A DNA stretch of 64,000 nt from Pseudomonas sp. R37(2017) (GCF_002113375.1 NZ_NEHO01000011.1:1-64000), one strand, 5' to 3'. Positions 9,206-18,165 are shown, numbered from the stretch's first letter. Made by a program: numbers and translations. The notes: a model not told the origin generated them from the letters alone.

Positions 9206-9586
9206 ATGGCAAACCACGACCTGACCTTTACCCCCGACCTCGATGCCGATTCGATTTCCTCCGACGTCGTCGGTTTCGGCGGTGTGCTGGTCTCCACCCA
9301 GATCCCCACCCGCGCCGACGGCAGCCTGGAACTGGGCGACATCACCCTGCAAAGCGAATGCACCCTGCAAGCGCTGAAAGTCGCGCTGGAGCGTGCCGGC
9401 AGTTCCATGGACCGCGTCATGCACCTGACCATCTACCTCACCGACATGGCCGACCGCGCCGCGTTCAACGAGGTCTACAAGCGTTACTTCGCCAAACCGT
9501 GGCCGGTGCGCGCCGCCGTAGGCGTGGCGTCCCTGGCGGTTGAAGGCATGCGCGTGGAAGTGACTGCGATGGCGGCCAAGGCCTGA
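9206..9586 (+). CDS. RidA/YjgF-family imine deaminase-like protein
   Basis: 126 aa. The fold-defining C-terminal half is clear: ALERAGSSMDRVMHLTIYL, then RAAFNEVYKRYF and PVRAAVGVASLAVEGMRVEV. The arginine in PVRAAVGV matches the catalytic arginine of RidA deaminases that hydrolyse reactive enamine/imine intermediates. Its position next to the hydroxyproline genes is suggestive, since D-amino acid dehydrogenases make imines, but it is on the opposite strand to them and 76 nt downstream of the regulator. Confidence 0.87.
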   Translation: MANHDLTFTPDLDADSISSDVVGFGGVLVSTQIPTRADGSLELGDITLQSECTLQALKVALERAGSSMDRVMHLTIYLTDMADRAAFNEVYKRYFAKPWPVRAAVGVASLAVEGMRVEVTAMAAKA

Positions 9587-9610
9587 TCTGCGCCAGGCCT
9601 GCGCACAACC

Positions 9611-9703
9611 CTGTAGGAGCGAGCATGCTCGCGATAGCGGCGGGTCAGTCAACATTGATTCTGACTGATACACCGCCATCGCGAGCATGCTCGCTCCTAC
9701 AGG
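9611..9703. repeat. REPIN (GTAGGAGCGAGC class)
   Basis: Two inverted REPs, CTGTAGGAGCGAGCATGCTC on the left and its inverse on the right, separated by about 40 bp between the RidA gene and rlhA. Confidence 0.9.
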
Positions 9704-9816
9704 GATTCAGGCAGGCCAGATCTACTCAATGCGCCATCGGGCAGCGCACGGGTGCCGGTCAGGCGTTTCGCCGGTACAATGCACGGCTCGACCGTGACAA
9801 GCCTGACTAAAAAACT

Positions 9817-11805
9817 ATGTCTTTGCCCAAACATCACCTGGAACTGCTCAGCCCCGCACGCGATGTCGACATCGCCCGCGAGGCCATCCTGCATGGCGCC
9901 GATGCCATCTACATTGGTGGTCCGAGCTTCGGGGCTCGCCACAATGCCTGCAACGAAGTGAGCGATATCGCCCAATTGGTGGAATTTGCCCATCGCTACC
10001 ATGCGCGTGTGTTCACCACCATCAATACGATCCTGCACGACAACGAACTGGAACCGGCCCGCAAGCTGATCCACCAGTTGTACGACGCCGGCGTCGATGC
10101 GCTGATCGTCCAGGACCTGGGTGTGATGGAGCTGGACATTCCGCCGATCGAACTGCATGCCAGTACCCAGACCGACATCCGCACCCTGGAGCGGGCGAAG
10201 TTCCTCGATCAGGCCGGCTTCTCGCAACTGGTGCTGGCCCGCGAGCTGAACCTCAAAGAGATCCGCGCCATCGCCGACGAAACCGATGCGGCCATCGAGT
10301 TCTTTATCCATGGCGCGTTGTGCGTGGCGTTTTCCGGCCAGTGCAACATTTCCCACGCGCAGACCGGGCGCAGCGCCAACCGTGGCGACTGCTCCCAGGC
10401 TTGCCGTCTGCCTTACACCCTCAAGGACGAAAAGGGTGGCGTGATCGCTTACGAAAAGCACCTGCTGTCGATGAAGGACAACAACCAGAGCGCCAACATC
10501 CGCGCCCTGGTCGAGGCCGGCGTGCGTTCGTTCAAGATCGAGGGCCGCTACAAGGACATGGGCTATGTGAAAAACATCACGGCCTACTACCGCCAGCGCC
10601 TCGACGCCGTGCTCGAGGACCGTCCGGATCTGGCCCGTGCTTCCAGCGGTCGCACCGCGCACTTCTTCCTGCCCGACCCGGAAAAAACGTTCCACCGTGG
10701 CAGCACCGATTACTTCGTCACTGACCGCAAGATCGATATCGGCGCCTTCGACTCGCCGACCTTCACCGGTCTGCCGGTTGGTGTGGTGGAGAAAGTCGGC
10801 AAGCGTGACATGCAGGTCGTCACCCATGAACCGCTGTCCAACGGCGACGGTCTCAACGTGCTGGTCAAGCGTGAAGTGGTGGGTTTCCGCGCCAACGTCG
10901 CCGAAGCCAAAGGCGAGTTCGAGGAAGAGGGCGAGAAGCGCTATCGCTATCGCGTCGAGCCCAATGAGATGCCGGAGGGGATGTACAAGCTGCGCCCCAA
11001 CCATCCGTTGAACCGCAATCTGGACCACAACTGGCAACAGGCCCTGCTGAAAACCTCCGCCGAGCGTCGCATCGCCTTGAGCTGGGTCGTTCGCCTGCGT
11101 GAAGACCAGCTCGAACTGACCGCCACCAGTGAAGAGGGCATCAGCGCCAGCGTCGCCCTGGCTGGCCCGTTCGGCACCGCCAACAAGCCGGAACAGGCGC
11201 TGGAGCAATTGCAGGACCTGCTCGGCCAGTTGGGCACCACGCAGTACCATGCCATCGACATCAAGCTGGACGCGCCGCAGGCATACTTCATTCCGAACTC
11301 GCAGCTCAAGGCCTTGCGCCGTGAAGTCATTGAAGCCTTGACCCAGGCGCGGATCGCCGCGCACCCGCGTGGCGGCCGTAAAGCCGAAACCACGCCGCCG
11401 CCGGTATACCCGGACTCGCACCTGTCGTTCCTGGCCAACGTCTACAACCAGAAGGCCCGCGACTTCTATCACCGCCATGGCGTCAAGCTGATCGATGCGG
11501 CGTATGAGGCCCATGAAGAGCCGGGCGAAGTGCCGGTGATGATCACCAAGCACTGCCTGCGTTTCTCCTTCAACCTGTGCCCGAAACAGGCCAAGGGTGT
11601 CACCGGCGTGCGTACCAAGGTCGCGCCGATGCAACTGATTCACGGCGATGAAGTGCTGACGTTGAAGTTCGACTGCAAGCCTTGCGAGATGCACATCATC
11701 GGCAAGATGAAGGGCCACATCCTCAACCAGCCGCAGCCGGGAAGCGTGGTCGGGCACATCAGCCCCGAAGACCTGCTCAAGACCATCCCGCGCGCACCGC
11801 ACTGA
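9817..11805 (+). CDS. rlhA: 23S rRNA 5-hydroxycytidine C2501 synthase (peptidase U32 family)
   Basis: 662 aa, close in length and sequence to Escherichia coli RlhA/YdcP (653 aa) as recalled. Shared blocks include LELLSPARDVDIAREAILHG, FFIHGALCVAFSGQC, SANRGDCSQACRLPY, FKIEGRYKDMGYVKNITA and a C-terminal cysteine region FDCKPCEMHIIGK. RlhA hydroxylates C2501 of 23S rRNA, with iron-sulfur and prephenate-dependent chemistry in E. coli. The clustered cysteines agree with this. It stands alone, flanked by a REPIN and a terminator. A long open frame on the opposite strand is a GC-rich shadow. Confidence 0.92.
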   Translation: MSLPKHHLELLSPARDVDIAREAILHGADAIYIGGPSFGARHNACNEVSDIAQLVEFAHRYHARVFTTINTILHDNELEPARKLIHQLYDAGVDALIVQDLGVMELDIPPIELHASTQTDIRTLERAKFLDQAGFSQLVLARELNLKEIRAIADETDAAIEFFIHGALCVAFSGQCNISHAQTGRSANRGDCSQACRLPYTLKDEKGGVIAYEKHLLSMKDNNQSANIRALVEAGVRSFKIEGRYKDMGYVKNITAYYRQRLDAVLEDRPDLARASSGRTAHFFLPDPEKTFHRGSTDYFVTDRKIDIGAFDSPTFTGLPVGVVEKVGKRDMQVVTHEPLSNGDGLNVLVKREVVGFRANVAEAKGEFEEEGEKRYRYRVEPNEMPEGMYKLRPNHPLNRNLDHNWQQALLKTSAERRIALSWVVRLREDQLELTATSEEGISASVALAGPFGTANKPEQALEQLQDLLGQLGTTQYHAIDIKLDAPQAYFIPNSQLKALRREVIEALTQARIAAHPRGGRKAETTPPPVYPDSHLSFLANVYNQKARDFYHRHGVKLIDAAYEAHEEPGEVPVMITKHCLRFSFNLCPKQAKGVTGVRTKVAPMQLIHGDEVLTLKFDCKPCEMHIIGKMKGHILNQPQPGSVVGHISPEDLLKTIPRAPH

Positions 11806-11811
11806 GTGACC

Positions 11812-11840
11812 GGTGAGCGCGCTGCAACGGCGCGCTCACC
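11812..11840 (+). terminator. Intrinsic terminator after rlhA
   Basis: A 10-bp perfect stem, GGTGAGCGCG paired with CGCGCTCACC, closes a 9-nt loop and is followed by TGTTGTTC. It begins 6 nt after the rlhA stop codon. Confidence 0.75.
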
Positions 11841-11846
11841 TGTTGT

Positions 11847-12428
11847 TCAAAACCCACTGTAGTTGAAGTAGACGACGGCCACGGCAACGGCGAAGCCAAG
11901 CGCTGCCAGGGCTTTCGTTTGTACGGTTGCCTGAAATTCGCTTGGCGCTGGCTCATCGGGTTGCGAGTACGTGGCGGCGTTCCGGCGGCGCTGCAGTATG
12001 GCCCGATAGCTGTAGCGCAAGCCGATCAGCAGGGACATGGCCATCAGGCCGAGGATCAGCCAGCGTATCGTTGCCGGTTTTTTAGTGGCGGCCAGGCTGT
12101 TCTCGTGCTCACAGATCGCGCTATCGAACTCGAGGACAGTAATGGGCTGGTAGATTGTCGAGGGCTGCTTGGCGTCACTGGGCATCTGCGCCATTTGTTC
12201 CAGGTCCAATGCCTGATACTTCCAGAGTGTCGTCGATCCTTCCCGGCAATAAGTGAACGAAACGGGGTTTGAGGCACCGATGATGCACGCGTCGTTGATG
12301 CCGATTGTTTTCAGGGTTTGCGTCGCCGACCGTGTGAAGTCCAGTTCGAGAACAGGAATGACGCAGTTGGCAGACGCCGCGACCGACACCAGCAGGCTTG
12401 CCATGGCGCAGAGGATGGGTGTTTTCAA
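11847..12428 (-). CDS. Membrane-anchored hypothetical protein with signal sequence
   Basis: 193 aa, not recognised. The N-terminus MKTPILCAMASLLVSVAASA looks like a signal peptide, followed by a soluble stretch of about 110 residues with several cysteines. Two hydrophobic segments follow (IRWLILGLMAMSLLIGL near 125-145 and ALAALGFAVAVAVVYFNY at the C-terminus), the second ending four residues before the stop. The architecture suggests an inner-membrane protein with a periplasmic domain. It converges on rlhA, and a second small membrane protein gene follows on the same strand. Confidence 0.65.
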   Translation of the reverse strand: MKTPILCAMASLLVSVAASANCVIPVLELDFTRSATQTLKTIGINDACIIGASNPVSFTYCREGSTTLWKYQALDLEQMAQMPSDAKQPSTIYQPITVLEFDSAICEHENSLAATKKPATIRWLILGLMAMSLLIGLRYSYRAILQRRRNAATYSQPDEPAPSEFQATVQTKALAALGFAVAVAVVYFNYSGF

Positions 12429-12541
12429 AGTCGGGCCTCCTCGTTTTCAGTCGTTTTCTTGTTATAAACGCGGAGTCTGTTTGCTATGGGCTTGTGCTGG
12501 AGTCTAGACGCTGGCGACAAACCTGGAGTTGGCGCTCGACA

Positions 12542-12970
12542 CTATCCACAGGTGTCGGCGACGGCTTTTTCGGCCCGTTTGAATTCCTGTTTGATGTCGG
12601 TGGGGATGCGTTGCTTCTTGAGTTCCTGGCCGAGGAAGGGTTGATCGCCCCGGGACTGCACTTCTGCATCTTCGGCTGATATCTGCGCTTCGATGGCGGC
12701 GGCGTGCTTGTCGATGACGGCATTGACCTCGGCTTCATCCTTGGCCGTATCAAGTGCCAGGACCAACTGGCCGGCCTCGGCTTTTTCGGCTTCGGCATAG
12801 GCTTCGACCGTCAACCCGGAAGCCATGGCCCGCGCCTGGGTTTCCAGGCCGTTGAGATGCTCCCGGGCGGCCTTGCAGACAGCTTCCTGTCGCTGGCTCT
12901 GGATGTGCTCCCAGGTGTTGAGCCCATAAATCGCAGCCCCGACCACCAGCAGCGTTGCAAAGGTGCCCAT
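12542..12970 (-). CDS. Small hypothetical protein with N-terminal membrane anchor
   Basis: 142 aa, not recognised. The start at MGTFATLLVVGAAIYGL was chosen because this segment is a plausible transmembrane anchor with AAAGGC 7 nt upstream; longer upstream frames lack these signs. The rest is alanine- and glutamate-rich and probably helical (AEAEKAEAGQLVLALDTAKDE), ending in ADTCG. It is on the same strand as the preceding gene but separated by 113 bp. Confidence 0.6.
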   Translation of the reverse strand: MGTFATLLVVGAAIYGLNTWEHIQSQRQEAVCKAAREHLNGLETQARAMASGLTVEAYAEAEKAEAGQLVLALDTAKDEAEVNAVIDKHAAAIEAQISAEDAEVQSRGDQPFLGQELKKQRIPTDIKQEFKRAEKAVADTCG

Positions 12971-13292
12971 CAATTTGCCTTTCACATTTGGCGCCCTCAA
13001 ATGGCAAAGGAAGGGGGTGCGCATTCGATTTCCGACTTCATTCCTTAATGAAAAAGCGTAGCAGACGAGGTCGGGCTGAACGTGCGCTGATCGCTCCTCC
13101 AGGATTCGACTCGGCACTAAGCGTCTGTTTTAAAAAAACAAATTCTTTTAAAGGGGCTTCCCAGGCGAGAAAAAAGTTGGTAAATTGCGGCCCATTCTTG
13201 CACAGGCCCTCAGGGAGCCTGTCACGCAAGCAGGCAACCGCGTTTGTTGCCACTCCAGCAAGCGAGTGCCAGGCACTCATCGCAACAGATAC

Positions 13293-13367
13293 AGGGGCGT
13301 CGCCAAGCGGTAAGGCAGCAGGTTTTGATCCTGCCATGCGTTGGTTCGAATCCAGCCGCCCCTGCCA
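13293..13367 (+). tRNA. tRNA-Gln (anticodon UUG)
   Basis: Acceptor stem AGGGGCG (13293-13299) pairs with CGCCCCT (13357-13363), followed by discriminator G and an encoded CCA. The anticodon stem GCAGG/CCTGC encloses the loop TTTTGAT, giving anticodon TTG at 13325-13327. The T arm carries GGTTCGAATCC. The sequence is nearly the standard Pseudomonas glutamine tRNA. A T-rich stretch follows the CCA end. Confidence 0.96.
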
Positions 13368-13463
13368 TTTTTCTTCCCGCGCAATCAGATAACATTCGAC
13401 CGACGGCCATTATTCGTCGACTCGCTGTTTTTTTGCGTCCCGTTCCCCAGTTGTCCGTTGTCA

Positions 13464-14126
13464 CTACCGAAACCGCTCCGGGATGGCCTCGGCAAACGGA
13501 TACCAGGAAAACCAGGGCCTTGCCTCGTCGATGACTCGCGCGACCGAGGGTCTGTGGGTCAACCTGTCGAAATAAGCGCTCAAGTGGCGATGATCGTCGG
13601 CAAAGGGTACGAGGGTACTGGCGTAGAAGAGCGCCGGGGCGGCGGCGCAATCGGCCATGCTGAACGCCCGGCTGGCCACCCAGGTTCTTGCCGTCAGATG
13701 ACGTTCAAGCATGCCGTACGCGGTTGTCAGCGCTGCCCGTTCGCGGCTCAGGTCGCTGTTTGCGGCATTTATTCGGTCAGCGACGATCTTCTGCATCGGC
13801 ACCTGCACGTGAAGGTCGAAAAAGCGATCCCACAGTCGTACTTCCAGGGCGGCCTCCCAATCGTGCGGAATCAACTGCGCCTGTCCGCCATGCAGGTGGT
13901 CCAGATATTCAATGATCACGCTCGACTCCGGTACATCTTTTTGCCGGGCGTGATCGCGCAGCACCGGGAACTTGCCGATCGGCCACAGCGCTTGAAGCTC
14001 GGCCCGGTCGGCGTCGTTGCCCAGGTCGATGATCCGTTTTTCAAACTCGATATCCAGTTCATAGAGCGCGATCAGTGCTTTGTGGCAGAACGACGAGAGC
14101 GGATGGAAATAAAGAGTCAGCGACAT
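13464..14126 (-). CDS. Glutathione S-transferase family protein
   Basis: 220 aa. The thioredoxin-like N-terminal domain starts MSLTLYFHPLSSFCHKALIALYELD; the serine pair near residue 11 sits where GSTs bind glutathione. PESSVIIEYLD (about residue 67) matches the gamma-glutamyl-binding turn. The C-terminal half is helical with the GST hydrophobic core motif (FSMADCAAAPALFYA). A cytosolic detoxification role is likely, with unknown substrate. A DoxX gene lies upstream on the same strand, 117 bp away, so cotranscription is possible. Confidence 0.88.
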   Translation of the reverse strand: MSLTLYFHPLSSFCHKALIALYELDIEFEKRIIDLGNDADRAELQALWPIGKFPVLRDHARQKDVPESSVIIEYLDHLHGGQAQLIPHDWEAALEVRLWDRFFDLHVQVPMQKIVADRINAANSDLSRERAALTTAYGMLERHLTARTWVASRAFSMADCAAAPALFYASTLVPFADDHRHLSAYFDRLTHRPSVARVIDEARPWFSWYPFAEAIPERFR

Positions 14127-14243
14127 CCTTCAAGTCCTCGGTGAGATGCAAACCACTTCATTATCGGTCGCCATCGGCCAGAGCGCGAGGCGCTCCATCC
14201 GGGGGACTTGCGTTGCAATCCAAGCCGCGTTGCCGATTTCCTT

Positions 14244-14750
14244 TCAGCGACGCCAGAAGTAGCGAGCCAACAGCGCATCGATGCTGAGCTTGCCGCCACC
14301 GGACAGCAACAGCGGCATGAAGGCTACAAGGTAGATCAAAGGCAGCTTGAAGTTGCCGTAACCCTTGTTGCTGATGGCATAGCCCTGGGCAAGTTCGCTC
14401 AGGGTGTGCCAGTCGGCGGGCCAATGGATGGCGGCGGTGGCGACGAGTGTCACCACCATCAGGCTCAACGCCGAAAAACGCGTGCCCAGGCCCAGCAGCA
14501 AGGTCATGGAAAAGACCAGTTCGGCCCACATCGACAGTTCCCAGTTCAGGGTCGCTGGAAGGTGGTCGAAGGGAAACGGGAAGCGTTGCTGGATATCGGC
14601 GAACCAGTTCTGCCCGTTGAATTTCTCCAGGCCGGACTCAAGGAATTCCCAGGCGAGGAACGCCCGCAGCGCCAGGGGTGCAACCCAGTCGCCGGCACGG
14701 TCGAGGTTCAGGTGCAGGCCTTTGACGGCCGAAGAAATGGAGGTGCTCAT
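14244..14750 (-). CDS. DoxX-family membrane protein
   Basis: 168 aa with four hydrophobic segments and the DoxX pattern RAFLAWEFLESGLEKF near residue 30, an internal WAELVFSMTLLLGLGTRFSAL and a C-terminal FMPLLLSGGGKLSIDALL. DoxX proteins are small inner-membrane proteins associated with redox or thiosulfate metabolism; exact roles vary. It precedes the GST gene on the same strand. A purine-rich AAGAGA site lies upstream of the ATG. Confidence 0.85.
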   Translation of the reverse strand: MSTSISSAVKGLHLNLDRAGDWVAPLALRAFLAWEFLESGLEKFNGQNWFADIQQRFPFPFDHLPATLNWELSMWAELVFSMTLLLGLGTRFSALSLMVVTLVATAAIHWPADWHTLSELAQGYAISNKGYGNFKLPLIYLVAFMPLLLSGGGKLSIDALLARYFWRR

Positions 14751-15125
14751 GGGCGTTGATCTCTTTCAGGTCAGGGATACGGGGACAACGGCATGCCCCG
14801 TGAGTTGAGCGCTTCGAACGGCTTGGCCAATCGACAGGCGAATTTGATCAGTGGGGTGTATCTGCGGTGTGTCGTCGTGGCGGGGGTTTTGAGTGTGGGA
14901 TGTGTCAGGGGCGGGGCTGTATACATTGAGATACGTGACCATGAGATTTTTCATCCAATGCACAACCAGGGTGGGAGCGGCGGTGCGGCGATCCGACTTG
15001 CTCGCGAAGAGGGCGTTCCACCCAACATCAATAGCGCCTGACACTCCGCCATCGCGAGCAGGCTCGCTCCTACAGGGAAATTGCTATACATTTTCCGGCC
15101 GCCCATTGCATGGTGTAACCGCTTC
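14751..15125. other. 375-bp intergenic region with a degenerate REPIN
   Basis: Divergent promoter region between the DoxX gene and the ProA-like gene. A degraded REPIN spans about 14969-15077: the left arm GTGGGAGCGGCGGTGCGGCG is diverged, while the right arm ATCGCGAGCAGGCTCGCTCC is intact. A 92-codon minus-strand frame at 14766-15044 has no recognisable features and partly runs through the REP. I see no further gene. Confidence 0.6.
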
Positions 15126-16628
15126 ATGTCTCTTGCGCTCGAACGTCTAGTCGCTGGCACGCCCATTCCTTTCGCCGGCAACCGTGTCACTGTCGTCAGC
15201 CCCGAACTGGCGCAACGCTTCCAGCCCGGCGACCACCTGCTGGTGGAGCAGGTCAGCGGCGAGTTGCTGTTGATCCCCGTGGCGGACCAGCAGGCGGCCA
15301 ACGTCGCGATCGAGCGCGCCCAGGCGGCGTTTACCGCGCTGTCGGCGGTTTCCGATCAAGCCATCAGCGCCTTTTTCGACCTGTTTGCCCAGCGCCTGGA
15401 AACCCCGGAGTGTTGGTCGCTGATCGAGGCCGCCAACCTGGCGGACATCGAGCGGGCCAAGGCGCGCGGTCGCTCGACCACCCGCCTGCTCGCCGATGAG
15501 CGCATGCGTCGCGACATGATCGCCGGCCTGCGCGCCTGGCGTGATGCAGCGGCCAGCCGAGGCAAGGTGATCAGTTGCGTCGAGCACGATGGCTGGAAAG
15601 TCGAGCAAGTGGTCTCGCCGCTGGGCATCGTCGCGTTCGTCTTCGAAGGTCGGCCGAATGTATTTGCCGATGCGGCCGGGGTGTTGCGCACCGGCAACAC
15701 GGCGGTGCTGCGCATCGGCAGTGATGCGTTGGGCACGGCCCAGGCGATCGTTACCCACGCACTGAACCCGGCACTGGCCGACGCCGGCTTGCCGGCCGGT
15801 GCGGTGTCGCTGGTGGAAAGCGTCAACCACGCCGCCGGTTGGGCAATGTTCGCTGACCGGCGCCTGTCACTGGCGGTGGCCCGTGGTTCGGGACGCGCGG
15901 TCAGTCAGTTGGGCAGCATCGCGCAACAGGCCGGCACGGCGGTCAGCCTGCACGGCACCGGTGGCGCGTGGCTGATCGCCAACGCCGATGCCGATGCCCG
16001 GCGCTTTGCCGCCGTGGTGCGCAATTCCCTGGACCGCAAGGTCTGCAACACCCTGAACGTCTGCCTGATTCACCGCGATCGCGCCGCTGAGCTGGTGCCG
16101 CTGTTCCTCGAGGCATTGAAGCTAGCCGGCACCGCACGGGGGCAGGGCTGCAAGCTGCACATCGTCGAAGGCAGCGAGTCGCACCTGCCGCAAGACTGGC
16201 TGAGTGCATCCGTCGAGGTGTACCGCGCCGAAGGCTATCAGACCGAGGCGCAGGCCGAGCCCTTGCCGGAAGAGCAATTGGGCCGCGAGTGGGAGTGGGA
16301 AGAAACCCCGGAAGTCAGCCTGAAGATCGTCGACGACCTGGACGGCGCCATTGCCTTGTTCAATCGCTACAGCCCGCAATTCACCGTGTCCTTGATCAGT
16401 GAAAGCGCCGAGGCTCAGGAGCGTTTCTACAACGCGGTCAATGCGCCTTTTGTCGGCAATGGCATTACTCGTTGGGTCGACGGCCAGTACGCGCTGAACA
16501 AGCCGGAACTGGGGCTTTCGAACTGGGAGAGCGGGCGCCTGTTTGCGCGCAGTGCGATTCTTTCGGGTGATGGCGTGTTCACCATCCGTAGCCGCATGAC
16601 CCAGATCGATCTGGGCGTCAAACGCTGA
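15126..16628 (+). CDS. ProA-like (gamma-glutamyl phosphate reductase family) dehydrogenase, extended paralogue
   Basis: 500 aa, against about 420 for canonical ProA. ProA hallmarks are clear: VISPLG-type core (VVSPLGIVAFVFEGRPNVFADA), catalytic cysteine in RKVCNTLNVCLIHRD, and C-terminal NRYSPQFTVSLISE and GLSNWESGRLFAR segments. An extra N-terminal domain of about 70 residues (VTVVSPELAQRF, GDHLLVEQVSGELLLIP) precedes the fold. The start MSLALERLVAG is at the ATG at 15126. The lack of a proB neighbour and the added domain suggest a paralogue with another acyl-phosphate or aldehyde substrate. Confidence 0.8.
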   Translation: MSLALERLVAGTPIPFAGNRVTVVSPELAQRFQPGDHLLVEQVSGELLLIPVADQQAANVAIERAQAAFTALSAVSDQAISAFFDLFAQRLETPECWSLIEAANLADIERAKARGRSTTRLLADERMRRDMIAGLRAWRDAAASRGKVISCVEHDGWKVEQVVSPLGIVAFVFEGRPNVFADAAGVLRTGNTAVLRIGSDALGTAQAIVTHALNPALADAGLPAGAVSLVESVNHAAGWAMFADRRLSLAVARGSGRAVSQLGSIAQQAGTAVSLHGTGGAWLIANADADARRFAAVVRNSLDRKVCNTLNVCLIHRDRAAELVPLFLEALKLAGTARGQGCKLHIVEGSESHLPQDWLSASVEVYRAEGYQTEAQAEPLPEEQLGREWEWEETPEVSLKIVDDLDGAIALFNRYSPQFTVSLISESAEAQERFYNAVNAPFVGNGITRWVDGQYALNKPELGLSNWESGRLFARSAILSGDGVFTIRSRMTQIDLGVKR

Positions 16629-16661
16629 CTTTTGAATCAGGTGAGTCGAAGTTCGCAACAT

Positions 16662-16702
16662 AAAAAAGGGCCTGCTCTTATCAGGAGCAGGCCCTTTTTA
16701 TT
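16662..16702. terminator. Bidirectional intrinsic terminator
   Basis: AAAAAGGGCCTGCTC pairs with GAGCAGGCCCTTTTT around a TTATCAG loop, with A- and T-runs on both sides. It can end the plus-strand ProA-like transcript and the minus-strand 110-aa gene. Confidence 0.92.
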
Positions 16703-16728
16703 TATTAGTCAGCGATGACTCAATTCAA

Positions 16729-17061
16729 TCAGTAGAGCCGGTCAATCACCTGAACTTCGTTCTGACCCTGCATCGAGGCCCAGGCCTGTTTCAGGGTTTG
16801 CAGAACGTTACCGATGAAGTCCTTGTCGGCCGCAGCCTTCTTGCCGACATAGCCCTGGCCGCGACGGTACATCTTCAGGCGGGCCAGCAGGTTCTGGTTG
16901 TTCTGCTCGAACTCTGCCTCATGGGCATGCGGCGACAGGCAGTCGATACGAACCTGGCCACACTTGCTGATCCAGAGAATATGGTTGTCGAGGCTGTCTT
17001 TTTTAGCAGCGAAGATACGAGCCAGTTCATCGATAGTTGGTTGATTGTTCAGATTCATCAT
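16729..17061 (-). CDS. Conserved-looking hypothetical protein, 110 aa
   Basis: Small soluble protein starting MMNLNNQPTIDELARIFAAK with AAGGGGC just upstream. It has basic stretches (RLKMYRRGQGYVGKKAAADK) and no signal or membrane segment. I have the impression it is conserved in Pseudomonas but cannot assign a function. It has its own terminator downstream and a long untranslated region of about 500 bp upstream containing small hairpins. Confidence 0.7.
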   Translation of the reverse strand: MMNLNNQPTIDELARIFAAKKDSLDNHILWISKCGQVRIDCLSPHAHEAEFEQNNQNLLARLKMYRRGQGYVGKKAAADKDFIGNVLQTLKQAWASMQGQNEVQVIDRLY

Positions 17062-17582
17062 AAAGCCCCTTGACCAATTGGTGATCTTTCAAAGTTGATT
17101 CGCTAATACAGGTAGCCCATCGGTTAGTTGATCCCTGGCACCGAAACCAGGACGTCGGCATTCGACCGCCTTATCGGGCGGGGTCCTGCGTCTGTTGCAT
17201 GTAGTCGTGTTGAATAACTGCTACGCAATAGCGTCACAACGAAGAGAAGCGGCGAAAACCTTAAGGCCACTGCCAACGCTTTCAGGGTCGGCCACAAGCT
17301 TCATGAGGATTGCTCGCCAAGACTTCTCGCCCTTGTACTGGACGTTCAGGCCAGGTCAGCTTCTTCAATCTGCCTTGTGGGCAGCGTGTATCCGGAAAAA
17401 ACAGCTCGGCGGTCAGACGAGCTTGCTCAAACGTGTTGCCTGTACTCCCGATCGGGGAGACGTCTGCATCATGCAAGGGCAAATCGGAGGCGTCAACGGT
17501 TTTGTAGTGAATATTTTTAGTCACTACATATTGTCGGACAAAGCCGTTCGGAATTAGGGCGCGGATTCGGGGGGGGGGGCGG
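17062..17582. other. 520-bp noncoding stretch with hairpins and an 11-G run
   Basis: No convincing gene; a 120-codon plus-strand frame at 17195-17557 lacks a ribosome site and family features. On the side of the 110-aa gene are two small stem-loops, CCTGG/CCAGG (17134-17151) and CCGCC/GGCGG (17166-17181), which would lie in its 5' leader. At 17569-17579, just beyond the stop codon of the GNAT gene, is a homopolymer of 11 G. A regulatory leader or small RNA is possible but not shown. Confidence 0.5.
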
Positions 17583-18086
17583 TCAAGACGACAGAGGCGG
17601 ACACTCAAAGCGGTAAAAGGTGCAGGGATGACGGTCAACCTCCTGCTGATGCAAGGTGAGCCCGCCAATGTCGAGCCCCGGCATCACGGCGGCCCAGAAC
17701 AGTCGTGCCGGCTGGTTCGCGTCGATATGGAAAATCTGCCATTGGCCGGGGAACCGGCTCAAGAGGGTGGATACGACAAATCGCGCGACGCCCCGGCCAC
17801 GAAAGCGTCGGCTGACAAACAGATAGCCAATGTTGTAGTCGGCACCGGGGAGATGGGTCCGGTTATCCACGGTCACGAAGCCGGCCAGTTCTGTGTCGAC
17901 CTTGATCAGGAAGGGGCGGGTGGCCGGGTTTCGCCAGTAGTCGGGCATGGGCAGGATGTCGAAGAAACCGTATTCCCCCAGTTTCAGCGGCAACCATTCG
18001 CTGAAATCGTAGGTGTAGAACTGCATCAGGTTCTCGATGGTATCCAGCTCATCGCGTTGGGCTGCGTGCAGTTCTATCGAAGGCAT
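17583..18086 (-). CDS. GNAT-family N-acetyltransferase
   Basis: 167 aa. The acetyl-CoA pyrophosphate-binding motif is seen as YLFVSRRFRGRGVARFVVS around residues 88-106, after a central strand FVTVDNRTHLPGADYNIGY. The N-terminus (IENLMQFYTYDFSEWLPLKL) resembles GNAT proteins of the putative acetyltransferase type. Substrate unknown. It is 80 bp downstream of topB on the same strand. Confidence 0.84.
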   Translation of the reverse strand: MPSIELHAAQRDELDTIENLMQFYTYDFSEWLPLKLGEYGFFDILPMPDYWRNPATRPFLIKVDTELAGFVTVDNRTHLPGADYNIGYLFVSRRFRGRGVARFVVSTLLSRFPGQWQIFHIDANQPARLFWAAVMPGLDIGGLTLHQQEVDRHPCTFYRFECPPLSS

Positions 18087-18165
18087 ACCAAGTGGTTCCT
18101 GATCGGCCAGGGGACACGATTGATTATGGCCCGTATCTCCCTCGCCACAGGTTTCACTGCAAGGT

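Noticed and set aside
9697..11802. 701-codon open frame antisense to rlhA
   Set aside because: It mirrors rlhA codon structure in a GC-rich gene; rlhA is clearly recognisable on the other strand.
13293..13367. tRNA-Gln as an integration site for a genomic island
   Set aside because: No integrase, no repeat of the tRNA 3' end nearby, and the flanking genes look like core genome.
14766..15044. Possible 92-aa minus-strand gene upstream of the DoxX gene
   Set aside because: Its N-terminal part runs through a degenerate REPIN and no motif is recognised, although the C-terminal part is not obviously random.
17195..17557. Possible 120-aa gene in the noncoding stretch
   Set aside because: No ribosome site, mixed composition and no family features; kept as noncoding with low certainty.
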